Positions 6,854 through 13,994 of a DNA stretch of 13,994 nucleotides are shown in pieces. Numbering within the stretch: the first letter of the stretch is position 1; each line of letters opens with the position of its first letter. Position numbers and translations under genes: made by a program. The stretch covers positions 1 to 13,994 of the forward strand of contig CAMWOF010000023.1 of NCBI GenBank assembly GCA_947175805.1. The letters are read 5' to 3'. Under the pieces are notes generated by a model. That model was not told the origin of the DNA. It did no database searches and worked only from the letters and a program-made list of their open reading frames with translations. Source of the DNA: an uncultured Clostridiaceae bacterium (lineage in GTDB: Bacteria > Bacillota > Clostridia > Lachnospirales > Lachnospiraceae).

Positions 6854-7525
6854 AACAGGTTATTATTAGTGGAGGACGACGCTGCCCTTGCCACGGCCAC
6901 CTCTTATGCGCTGAAGGCAGAGGGTTTTACCGTGGAGCATGTGGATTGTCTGGCGGAGGCGAGAAAGCTGGTGAAAAATGATATTTCCCTGATTTTGCTG
7001 GATGTGAATCTGCCGGATGGGGACGGGTATCAGTTTTGTCAGGAGCTAAGGGCGAAGGGCATGAGTCTGCCGATAATTTTTTTGACGGCGCTGGGGGAAG
7101 AGGTCAATGTAGTGCAGGGTCTGGATGTGGGCGGAGATGATTATATTGCCAAGCCCTTCCGGGTGCGGGAGCTGATTTCCAGAATTAAGGCAAATCTAAG
7201 GCGTTATGATGCGGGAAACAAGCCGGCGGATATTCTGCAGGCAGGGGTGTTTACTGTATATTTGACCAGGCATGAGATTATGCAGAGGGATATGCTTTTG
7301 AATTTGACGCCCAGTGAGTACCGTCTGTTTCTGAATCTTATGCAGCACAAGAATAAGGTGCTGTCCAGAAACCGTTTATTGGAGCAGCTATGGGACATTG
7401 ACGGTGATTTTATAGATGACAATACATTATCGGTATATATTCGGCGGCTCAGGGAAAAGCTGGGGGCGGATAAAAACTGCATTGCTACTGTCCGGGGTGT
7501 GGGCTACATGTTCACGGAGGAGTGA
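6851..7525 (+). CDS. OmpR/PhoB-family response regulator (system 2), 224 aa
   Basis: This is a two-domain transcription regulator. The receiver shows Glu8-Asp9-Asp10, phospho-acceptor Asp51 in LLDVNLPDGDG, Thr79 in FLTA and Lys101 in AKPF, all intact. The C-terminal winged helix includes LTPSEYRLFLNL, the recognition segment DDNTLSVYIRRLREKL and the terminal VRGVGYMF wing. I place the start at the ATG with AGGAG upstream rather than at the in-frame TTG seven codons earlier. The kinase gene begins 22 bp after the stop and is its evident partner. It resembles regulators that control BceAB- or FtsX-type transporters in Clostridia, but no transporter gene follows on this strand, so its targets are unknown. 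Confidence 0.95.
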   Translation: MNRLLLVEDDAALATATSYALKAEGFTVEHVDCLAEARKLVKNDISLILLDVNLPDGDGYQFCQELRAKGMSLPIIFLTALGEEVNVVQGLDVGGDDYIAKPFRVRELISRIKANLRRYDAGNKPADILQAGVFTVYLTRHEIMQRDMLLNLTPSEYRLFLNLMQHKNKVLSRNRLLEQLWDIDGDFIDDNTLSVYIRRLREKLGADKNCIATVRGVGYMFTEE

Positions 7526-7547
7526 GTTATAAAAAATAGGAGAAGCC

Positions 7548-8702
7548 ATGTTCCGAAATAGAGAAATAAGAAGATATACAATGCAATATGTTCTGATGGC
7601 CGCTGTTATCGGTATTGTACTGTTCTTTGTACTGGACTATGGCATTGACCGGATTGAGCAGGCCTATTTAAGAGAATTATCAAAGTTGGGCGATATGGGC
7701 AAAAATTTGGAGAGATATGGGTATTTTAACTATCGTCTCACCGATTACAACGCAAATGTCCGGAAGAGCGTGTGGTTTTTGTATGGGCTTTTGTGGTTCG
7801 TTTTTTTGGCTGTGGCCACGTTTGGGTATATCCATGGACTGCGTATATATTATATTTCTGCGGATACGATTCGCATTGCCAAGCAGACCTCGGATTTGGT
7901 GCTTTCCGGAGAGCAGGCGCTGTCGGAACAAGACATAATACCACTTTCGATGCAGGAAGGAGATATTGGAGCCTTTTGGGAATCCTATCAGAAGATGGTG
8001 ACTGCCATTGCCCAGGCGAGGGAGGATGCGGAAAAGGAAAAGGTCTTTTTACAGGATTTGATTGCGGATATTTCCCATCAGCTAAAAACGCCCTTGGCAA
8101 CCTTAACGATATATCAGGATTTGCTGGATAATATTGCGCTGTCAGATGAAGAGCGCAGGGATATGCTGGAAAAGATGGGGCAGCAGCTTAACCGCATGGA
8201 ATGGCTGGTGCTTAACCTGTTGAAACTTGCCAGGTTGGAGGCGGGAAGTATCCGTTTCGAGCCGGAGAGACAAAATTTAAAGAACACTTTGCAGCTTGCT
8301 ATTGAGAATGTGCGGGTACTAAAAGAGGCGAAGGGGCAGCATATAGAGCTTCAATGTGATGATGACATAGAGTTGATGCATGACAGAGCGTGGACTGTGG
8401 AGGCACTTACCAATATTTTGAAAAATGCAACAGAATACGCGTCGGAGGGAAGTACCATTGAAGTGTGGACAGAACAATCCTCAGTGCTCACGGAAATTCA
8501 CATAAAGGATTACGGAATTGGTATTTCCGGTGATGATATCCATAAGGTGTTTAAGCGGTTTTACCGTGCTAAATCCAAAGTAAATGAAAATAGTATCGGA
8601 ATCGGTCTTGCCCTTTCTAAAGGAATTATCAATGGGCAGGGCGGTGAGATTTATGTGGAAAGTGAGGTGGGAGAGTATACATGCTTTACGGTTGCGTTTT
8701 GA
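7548..8702 (+). CDS. Sensor histidine kinase (system 2), 384 aa
   Basis: This is a membrane kinase paired with the regulator just upstream. Two helices at about 13-30 and 76-98 flank a short external loop of about 45 residues, too small for a typical ligand-binding domain. The phospho-acceptor is His177 in DISHQLKTPL. The ATPase domain has an N-box with Asn289/Asn293 (NILKNATEY), a G1 box D321-Y-G-I-G and a G2 box at 351-355 (GIGLA). The protein therefore looks fully active. AGGAGA at 7538-7543 lies four bases before the ATG. Small-loop kinases often sense through a partner ABC transporter, but none is adjacent on this strand. The gene ends 49 bp from a convergent kinase gene with no visible terminator between. 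The C-terminus (EVGEYTCFTVAF) is slightly short but complete in appearance. Confidence 0.94.
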   Translation: MFRNREIRRYTMQYVLMAAVIGIVLFFVLDYGIDRIEQAYLRELSKLGDMGKNLERYGYFNYRLTDYNANVRKSVWFLYGLLWFVFLAVATFGYIHGLRIYYISADTIRIAKQTSDLVLSGEQALSEQDIIPLSMQEGDIGAFWESYQKMVTAIAQAREDAEKEKVFLQDLIADISHQLKTPLATLTIYQDLLDNIALSDEERRDMLEKMGQQLNRMEWLVLNLLKLARLEAGSIRFEPERQNLKNTLQLAIENVRVLKEAKGQHIELQCDDDIELMHDRAWTVEALTNILKNATEYASEGSTIEVWTEQSSVLTEIHIKDYGIGISGDDIHKVFKRFYRAKSKVNENSIGIGLALSKGIINGQGGEIYVESEVGEYTCFTVAF

Positions 8703-8751
8703 GGAGACTCAATACTTTCAGGAACGGCTTGTTGTAGTTTGCTATGGATTT

Positions 8752-9990
8752 TCAGACTTTCTCGAATACGATGGAGACTACCATCGTTTCGTCTTTCACT
8801 TCGGCAAATATTTCGCCGTTCATTTTGTGCATAAGCTGCCGGCAGATATAGAGGCCTAAACCGCTGCCCGCCTGATGGGCAGTGTTAGAGCCTCTGAAGA
8901 AGCTGTCAAATATGTGGGGGAGCTCGCCCTCGTTTAAGGAGCAGCCGGTGTTCTCTACAGAAATCAGAGAGCAGCCCTCCTCTTCGGACATGTGAAGGCT
9001 GATACTTTTTCCGTCCCCGTATTTGATGGCATTTTCCATAATATTTTGCAGAACCTCCACGGCTCTGTCAAGGTCTCCCTTGAGCAGGCAGTCGTTATAT
9101 GTCCCCAGGCTAAAATCTGTTTTAATCAAGGATAATTTTTCAAGGTAATAGTCGGAAATATGATTAAGCAGGGTCGAAAGATAAAATTCACCCATGGTCA
9201 CATCAAGACTTAATAAATCTGTCCGGGAAGCACTGATAATCTCATCCACAAAGCCTTCAATTTCATCTGCCTTGGCATTGATTTGATCTGTGATTTCAAG
9301 CTGCTTTGCCTTATCCTCATACAGCCCTTTAGAAAGTGCTTTTGCATAGAGCTTGATTGCTGAGAGGGGTGTTTTGATATCATGGGACAGGGATAAAAGC
9401 AGCGTCTTTTTTTCCTTCTGCAAGGTAAGCTCCCGCTGCTTTTGCTGTTCTATATGTTCCCGGAGCATGTTAAGCCCCCATACAAAATTTCCAAAAAAAT
9501 GGTTTTTGGTTTCCTCTATAGGTGCGGTTAGATTGCCCTTTGACAATGCATAAGGCACGTCAATCAGGTGTGCAAATGGCTGAAGAATCCGTCGGCGGAT
9601 ATAGAACATAACAGCCAGAAGGAGTAATATCATGATACCGAGAATGCTGTTGACAAACAGCATCAGACGATGTATATCAGTTCTTTTTTCGGTGTTATAG
9701 TCAAAGCGATAGAGTATATCATTGATTTTCAAAATGCTATAGTCGCTGTCGGTATTGTAAAAGCTGTCATCTCCGCTGTATACGGTGATATCGGTAACAT
9801 ACTCATACCGGGAAAAATCAGGCTCATGATAGCCGTTTTTGGCAATTTCACGGGCAATTCTTGAGATTTCCACCCGATAGCTTCTGTCGTTGTTATAACG
9901 GCTCAGGGAAAGCAGATAAAGGTTTGCAATTATAGTTAATATAATCCATACTGCAAAAACAGCAGCACAGATTTTGTTATAGCTTTTCAT
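8752..9990 (-). CDS. Sensor histidine kinase (system 3), 412 aa
   Basis: This is the last gene of the minus-strand four-gene unit. Helices at about 8-28 and 108-130 enclose an external region of about 79 residues rich in Tyr, Asp and Ser. A HAMP-like linker (about 131-185) precedes His203 in SLSHDIKTPLS. The ATPase domain has an N-box with Asn316/Asn320 (QNIMENAIKY), NTG at 347-349 where DxGxG is normally found, and GSGLGL at 375-380. The G1 change from Asp to Asn is notable, but the remaining boxes are strong. The start overlaps the regulator stop by four bases (ATGA), indicating translational coupling. The external loop is larger than in classical BceS kinases (under about 25 residues), so it may sense directly rather than only through the transporter. 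Confidence 0.94.
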   Translation of the reverse strand: MKSYNKICAAVFAVWIILTIIANLYLLSLSRYNNDRSYRVEISRIAREIAKNGYHEPDFSRYEYVTDITVYSGDDSFYNTDSDYSILKINDILYRFDYNTEKRTDIHRLMLFVNSILGIMILLLLAVMFYIRRRILQPFAHLIDVPYALSKGNLTAPIEETKNHFFGNFVWGLNMLREHIEQQKQRELTLQKEKKTLLLSLSHDIKTPLSAIKLYAKALSKGLYEDKAKQLEITDQINAKADEIEGFVDEIISASRTDLLSLDVTMGEFYLSTLLNHISDYYLEKLSLIKTDFSLGTYNDCLLKGDLDRAVEVLQNIMENAIKYGDGKSISLHMSEEEGCSLISVENTGCSLNEGELPHIFDSFFRGSNTAHQAGSGLGLYICRQLMHKMNGEIFAEVKDETMVVSIVFEKV

Positions 9991-10655
9991 ATAAATTTGT
10001 ACCCCGTACCCCAGACAGTGAGAATTCTTTTGGGCTTCTTCGGTTCATTTTCGATTTTTTGCCGCAGCCAGTTAATATGCACAGTGAGCGTTTGGGGCTC
10101 TGAATCGCTGTCACTTCCCCAAATGTGTTGAAAAATGTAATCCTTATTTAGGACCCGTCCCTTATTTTCTGCCAGTAAAAGCATCAGGTCGAATTCCTTA
10201 GCTGTGAGTTCGAGAGGGACATCATCCTTATAAATAATCCGGTTTGCTTTATTGATGCGGAGGTTTCCCTCTACCAGTTCATCAAGCGCATATCTGCGGC
10301 TGAAAATGCCCTTGATTTTTGCCAGCATAATATCAATATCATAGGGTTTTTCGATATAGTCATCGCCACCCAGAAGCAAACCGTTTAATTTATCTTCCTT
10401 TTCTGTTTTTGCGCTGACGATGAGAATCGGTGTATTGCTTTGCTCCCGTATTTTTTTGCAAACGGCAAATCCGTCAATGCCGGGCAGCATAATGTCAAGG
10501 ATAAGGAGCCGGGCACCATACTTTTCGTATAATGCCAGTGCCTTTTCCCCGCTTTCCGCTATAGAGACAGTATAGTTTTCAGCCCGCAGAAAATCACAAA
10601 GCAGGTTAGCAAGATCTTTGTTATCTTCTACAATAAGTATATCTGTCATGTCCAT
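9987..10655 (-). CDS. OmpR/PhoB-family response regulator (system 3), 222 aa
   Basis: The receiver has Glu10-Asp11, phospho-acceptor Asp54 in LILDIMLPG, Ser80 and Lys102 in EKPY. The DNA-binding domain shows LTAKEFDLMLLL, the recognition stretch PQTLTVHINWLRQKI and the closing VWGTGYKFI. All phosphorylation residues are present. The gene starts four bases after the ATPase stop and overlaps the kinase start by four bases, so three genes are tightly coupled. A second in-frame ATG two codons later (MTDILIVEDN) is an equally possible start; the purine-rich end of the ATPase gene provides the ribosome binding site in either case. It probably regulates this operon, by analogy with other transporter-linked systems. 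Confidence 0.95.
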   Translation of the reverse strand: MDMTDILIVEDNKDLANLLCDFLRAENYTVSIAESGEKALALYEKYGARLLILDIMLPGIDGFAVCKKIREQSNTPILIVSAKTEKEDKLNGLLLGGDDYIEKPYDIDIMLAKIKGIFSRRYALDELVEGNLRINKANRIIYKDDVPLELTAKEFDLMLLLAENKGRVLNKDYIFQHIWGSDSDSEPQTLTVHINWLRQKIENEPKKPKRILTVWGTGYKFI

Positions 10656-10659
10656 TTTT

Positions 10660-11427
10660 TTACCATCCCATCTCCATAAGCCAGTTGTTCAGTGACCGTT
10701 CCCGCTCTCTTAATTGGGAGGAAGCGGTGTATTTGTCTAAACTATACTCGCCTTTGATGTTTCCGTCAACGATGTAAAGCACTCTTGTACATTTTGCAGC
10801 AACCTTCACATCATGGGTCACAAGCATGATTGTTGTGCCTTCCCGATTTAATTTTGTAAGCTCCTCCATCACTTCGTCAGAAGCAGTACGGTTTAAGGCA
10901 CCCGTGGGTTCGTCCGCAAAAATCATTTTCGGCTGATTAATCATGCTCCGGCAGATACATGCGCGCTGCAGCTGTCCCCCGGAAACCTCGTTAATATCGT
11001 TGTCAGCGGTATCGATAATCGAAAGTTTCCTCATAAGTGCCTGACCTCTTTCTACCGTTTCCTTCCTGCTCTCATGGATTTTATTTGATTGGCAGGCAGG
11101 TAAAATAATGTTGTCTAACACGGTAAGATTTTTGAGCATGTACATTTGCTGAAAGATGAATCCCATCTCGTCAAGCCGAAGTCCGGCAAGCTCCTTTTCA
11201 GATAAACCGGCAATATCATTTCCACAAAATGAGACCTTTACGGCAGTGATTTGATCCAGGCCCGAAACCGAATATAAAAGCGTGGATTTGCCGGAGCCGG
11301 AGGGCCCCATCACAGCCACCATCTCTCCGGCATGAACAGAAAAATTAACATTTTTAAGTACATTGTTCTGGCGTTTGTTGATAATATATGTTTTGCATAA
11401 ATCCTTTACGTCTAATATTTTTTCCAT
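10660..11427 (-). CDS. ABC transporter ATP-binding protein, MacB/LolD/BceA class, 255 aa
   Basis: This is the ATPase of the minus-strand transporter. Walker A is GPSGSGKST at 41-49, the Q-loop is at Gln93/Gln94, the signature is VSGGQLQRA at 148-156, Walker B is MIFADEP at 168-174 and the switch His is 205 in LVTHD. The SGGQLQR and ADEPTGALN wording is characteristic of ATPases that partner FtsX-fold permeases. A C-terminal tail of about 30 residues (SSQLRERERSLNNWLMEMGW) extends beyond the core. The start has AGAGGT (11435-11440) seven bases upstream. The permease gene lies upstream in the same direction across a 120-bp gap with a hairpin; the regulator follows after four bases. It is expected to act in mechanotransmission or export of peptides or lipids. 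Confidence 0.95.
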   Translation of the reverse strand: MEKILDVKDLCKTYIINKRQNNVLKNVNFSVHAGEMVAVMGPSGSGKSTLLYSVSGLDQITAVKVSFCGNDIAGLSEKELAGLRLDEMGFIFQQMYMLKNLTVLDNIILPACQSNKIHESRKETVERGQALMRKLSIIDTADNDINEVSGGQLQRACICRSMINQPKMIFADEPTGALNRTASDEVMEELTKLNREGTTIMLVTHDVKVAAKCTRVLYIVDGNIKGEYSLDKYTASSQLRERERSLNNWLMEMGW

Positions 11428-11446
11428 AATTTTTACCTCTTTCTAT

Positions 11447-11473
11447 GTCGGATGCTCCGTAGGAGCGTGCGAC
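11447..11473. repeat. Palindrome with CCGTAGG centre (copy 2)
   Basis: GTCGGATGCTCC (11447-11458) pairs with GGAGCGTGCGAC (11462-11473) across a GTA loop: 11 of 12 pairs, including one G-T. It lies in the gap between the permease and ATPase genes of the minus-strand operon, with no T run after it on either strand. It shares its CCGTAGG centre with 6740-6760. It might stabilise or process the operon mRNA, or be a REP-like insertion. Confidence 0.55.
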
Positions 11474-11547
11474 CAATCATAATTTTCATATTTCATTTTG
11501 CACTAACTATGTGTGATGTGTTTGTCATTTTATGTTCCGTTTTTACC

Positions 11548-13896
11548 TCATTCGATATTTGCCGTTTCTGATACTGATATTTTGGTAAGTCCGGCTGCGG
11601 TTATCATACCTGCAAGCACCGTTATAAAAAGCAGAATCAGTGGATAAATCACATAAATTTCTAAAGGCTCTATTTGAAATTCGATACTGTAGGAACCCAT
11701 CATACGGAATACAGGTTCCACAGTAAGCTTCGTCAATGGTGTGGAAAGCAATGTTCCTACGACGATTGCAATCAGCAGGACAATGCCGATTCGCATGGAC
11801 TGCCACATAATCAGCGAGGAGTTTTGGAAGCCCATTGACTTGAGCATTGCGATTTCCCTCTTTTCCTTTGTGAGAAAACTCTTTACCATGAGTACGGTAA
11901 CCAATACATTGATACATAGAACAATGCCGAGAATCAAATGCTTTACACCTTGTAGTTCCCCTGCCGCATCACCAATCATATAATTGACGTACTCTTCTGA
12001 TGAAAGTATGTCCACGTCGGGGTATGTTGTCTCAAGCAGCTTTTTCCTATCAGCGAGGGTTTGGCTGTCGGGATTATCGAGGTACTTAATCTGCATGCCG
12101 AAGTTGCCTGCAAGATAATTGTAATCCAGTGTATCTTCCTGATAAAAACGGATACCTTCACCAAGATTATTCATACTTTGGTAAATGGCAGTCACGGTGT
12201 AGGTTCTGGACTCGCTGCCGATATCAATTTCCACATCATCACCGATATGTGCACCAATGGTATCTGCTACAACATATGTAATGGCAACTTCCCCGTTGTT
12301 TTGTGGTGCACTTCCCTCAAGATAGGAATACATATCTGTAGTTACCCCGCCCGCTCCTTGAAAAGAGAGAGAGGACATATGTTTATCGTCGTGGGAAATC
12401 CGGAATCGGAACAGCAATTCCCGAAATACATCTGCCTCTATATCATTTTCACGAAGCATGTCTTTCACAGCATTCAGATCGTCGTTAATGGTATCCCTGT
12501 TTTTTGTGCCGGGCGAAAAAAACAGCTCCTGTGAAATCACATGGTTACATTCCGCCATGTTGCATACGGCGATAAGCCGGTCCGATTGCAGGGTATTGAT
12601 TGTATTGACCGGAATAAGAATCAGTAATAAGCCCAGGGTAAAAATGACAATCATGGAAGCATATCTCTTCAGCCCGCTGCATATATCGTTTGCAGCCATA
12701 AATGGGATGGGTGCAATGCCGGATTGATGTAAGCGGAGGAAGCTTTTTCTTTCATAGCGTTCTCCGCTTTGCCCGTTCCGGATGGCGACAATGGGTGAAA
12801 AGTGATTGATTTTTCTCGTACAAAAATAGCAAAACATTATCACAACGGCTGCCGTAGCTCCGGCAAAAATCAAATTCAGTACCGATGTATTCCTCTGGGA
12901 AATAATAATATTTTTCGATACGCTTTCAATTAAGAGCTTTCCAAAAGGGAAGCTGAGTATATATCCTATCACCCCGCCAAGTACGGAAATAGCAAGATAT
13001 TTTACTATGTAGAGCTTGCGGATTTTGTGATTGGTGATGCCGATTGCCTTCATAACGCCGATTTCCCGGAATTCCTCGCTCATGGTAAAATTGATGGTGA
13101 ACTTAAGAATTACCATAGAGATTAAAATCAGGCAGATACTCACAATAAGCACCACCGCCGCAATAAGCATATCCATGAGGTACATTAATTTTATTCCTGA
13201 ATAATTGATATTCATTGTCGTAAGCAAATTAAAGTCGGTAAACCTTTCCATAAAGGTGGTATCATCCGTATAGACTGAAATAGAATATGAAGCATTGGCA
13301 TTTTCTGTATCAAATAGCGCAAAGTCATTTTGACTGATAAGGAAACGGGTCATGCCAATCATACTGCTGCCAAACAGGGCATCCTTTGTATAGCCCTTCA
13401 GTGTAAATTCCTTTTTCACATCCTCGGACTCCAGTGTAATTTTACAGCCTTCATAAAAGTGATTGTCCTTTGAATTGAAAAGCTGGGCGCTAATGTATAT
13501 CTCGCCGTCCACCACATGGGTGATTTCCTTCTCATTGCTGTCAAATATTTTCTCTTCACCGATGGCAGATATACATACCGTGTTACCATATTCGAGTTTT
13601 TCTTCATCTACCGTAACATTTTTAGGGTCTAACTGAATCAGTTCATTGGAACTGTAATCATAGCCATGGTCTCCGGCAAAAGAGTCAAACCGTTCGGTCT
13701 CTTCTTCATAGGCGGTTATAAAGTAGTAATCAGGTACATTTGCCATTTCAAAATAGTTGTCAAGAGCATTGGCAACGGTAATCATGTTGTTGGCACCGCT
13801 TGCGATGAACATGGTTGCCAGAATAATAAAGAGCAGTAATATGGCATTCATGGTCTTTTTTCGTTTTAGGTCTTTTTTAAGTATTCTCAGATACAT
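11548..13896 (-). CDS. ABC transporter permease with two FtsX/MacB-like domains, 782 aa
   Basis: This is the membrane subunit of the minus-strand transporter and the first gene of the unit. Hydrophobic helices are at about 17-37, 241-265, 298-318, 338-359, 413-432, 652-673, 702-722 and 747-770. The pattern is a duplicated 1+3 arrangement: helix, about 200-residue external domain, three helices, twice over. The coupling motif EFREIGVMKAIG (275-286) and its second copy EKREIAMLKSMG (678-689) confirm two FtsX units in one chain. BceB has ten helices and one large external domain, so this is not a classical BceB. The family pulls lipids or peptides from the membrane or acts as a sensor; the substrate here is unknown. 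AAGGGAG at 13904-13910 lies seven bases before the ATG. Confidence 0.94.
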   Translation of the reverse strand: MYLRILKKDLKRKKTMNAILLLFIILATMFIASGANNMITVANALDNYFEMANVPDYYFITAYEEETERFDSFAGDHGYDYSSNELIQLDPKNVTVDEEKLEYGNTVCISAIGEEKIFDSNEKEITHVVDGEIYISAQLFNSKDNHFYEGCKITLESEDVKKEFTLKGYTKDALFGSSMIGMTRFLISQNDFALFDTENANASYSISVYTDDTTFMERFTDFNLLTTMNINYSGIKLMYLMDMLIAAVVLIVSICLILISMVILKFTINFTMSEEFREIGVMKAIGITNHKIRKLYIVKYLAISVLGGVIGYILSFPFGKLLIESVSKNIIISQRNTSVLNLIFAGATAAVVIMFCYFCTRKINHFSPIVAIRNGQSGERYERKSFLRLHQSGIAPIPFMAANDICSGLKRYASMIVIFTLGLLLILIPVNTINTLQSDRLIAVCNMAECNHVISQELFFSPGTKNRDTINDDLNAVKDMLRENDIEADVFRELLFRFRISHDDKHMSSLSFQGAGGVTTDMYSYLEGSAPQNNGEVAITYVVADTIGAHIGDDVEIDIGSESRTYTVTAIYQSMNNLGEGIRFYQEDTLDYNYLAGNFGMQIKYLDNPDSQTLADRKKLLETTYPDVDILSSEEYVNYMIGDAAGELQGVKHLILGIVLCINVLVTVLMVKSFLTKEKREIAMLKSMGFQNSSLIMWQSMRIGIVLLIAIVVGTLLSTPLTKLTVEPVFRMMGSYSIEFQIEPLEIYVIYPLILLFITVLAGMITAAGLTKISVSETANIE

Positions 13897-13942
13897 TGTT
13901 GAACTCCCTTCCTTGTTATGCTACTACAATAGCAGGAAAATT

Positions 13943-13971
13943 ATTATATAATCCTTAAATTTTTTATTTAA
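13943..13971 (-). promoter_or_regulatory. Candidate promoter of the permease-ATPase-regulator-kinase operon
   Basis: On the minus strand a perfect TATAAT (13948-13943) lies about 47 bp upstream of the permease start. The position 17 bp further up reads TTAAAT (13971-13966), a poor -35. The flanking DNA is very A/T-rich. A weak -35 would fit activation by the operon's own regulator, whose binding repeats may run past the window edge. Confidence 0.4.
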
Positions 13972-13994
13972 TGATTGGTAAGTCACAAATTAGC

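Noticed and set aside
7772..8131. Plus-strand 119-aa open frame inside kinase 2
   Set aside because: Out-of-frame shadow of the kinase gene, which encodes intact HisKA motifs across the same bases.
8584..8859. Plus-strand 91-aa open frame bridging the two convergent kinases
   Set aside because: It overlaps the real coding regions of both kinases in other frames, and has no ribosome binding site or recognisable motif.
11493..11528. Minus-strand 11-codon ATG frame in the permease-ATPase gap
   Set aside because: Very short, with only a weak GGAA upstream and low-complexity content; no basis to call a leader peptide.
11543..11917. Minus-strand 124-aa open frame
   Set aside because: It is a shifted frame inside the permease gene, whose own frame carries the conserved FtsX coupling motif and helices.
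1..13994. CRISPR array, insertion sequence or phage genes
   Set aside because: No regularly spaced direct repeats, transposase, integrase or structural phage gene was found on either strand.

Overview
The window looks like chromosomal DNA of an anaerobic Firmicute, most likely a Lachnospiraceae or related Clostridia member. The reasons are Gram-positive style ribosome binding sites (AGGAGG, AGGAG), moderate GC, a tRNA without an encoded CCA, several OmpR-type two-component systems packed next to ABC exporters, and a CpXC-domain protein. This assignment is inference from style; no marker gene fixes the species.

Layout. (1) 1-1799, plus strand: the 3' part of an ABC ATPase, then a one-base overlap into an ABC-2 type permease. 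(2) 1830-1903, minus strand: tRNA-Pro(CGG) with a near-consensus promoter. (3) 2047-2763, plus: a stand-alone CpXC zinc-ribbon-like protein with its own promoter and hairpin terminator. (4) 2924-6561, plus: a response regulator and a very large (975 aa) multi-pass sensor kinase, ending at a long hairpin. (5) 6562-6850: a structured noncoding stretch with hairpins and four TATAAT hexamers. (6) 6851-8702, plus: a second response regulator/kinase pair. (7) 8752-13896, minus, convergent with (6): a four-gene unit transcribed as large FtsX/MacB-type permease, ABC ATPase, response regulator, kinase.

How the genes work together. Three complete OmpR/PhoB-type two-component systems lie within 8 kb. 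The minus-strand unit is a self-contained sensing and transport module. By analogy with families that detect and remove antimicrobial peptides or respond to envelope stress, its kinase and regulator probably control the transporter encoded in front of them. The first system (giant kinase) and the second (short-loop kinase) have no transporter on their own strand inside the window. The ABC-2 pair at the left edge could belong to another regulated exporter whose first genes lie outside. Ligands cannot be read from the sequence.

No CRISPR array, transposase, integrase, phage gene or restriction system was seen. I see no clearly new system. The most unusual items are the 975-aa kinase with an unassigned ~430-residue external domain, the structured 6562-6850 leader, two palindromes sharing a CCGTAGG centre, and the permease-first order of the minus-strand operon with a hairpin in its 120-bp internal gap.
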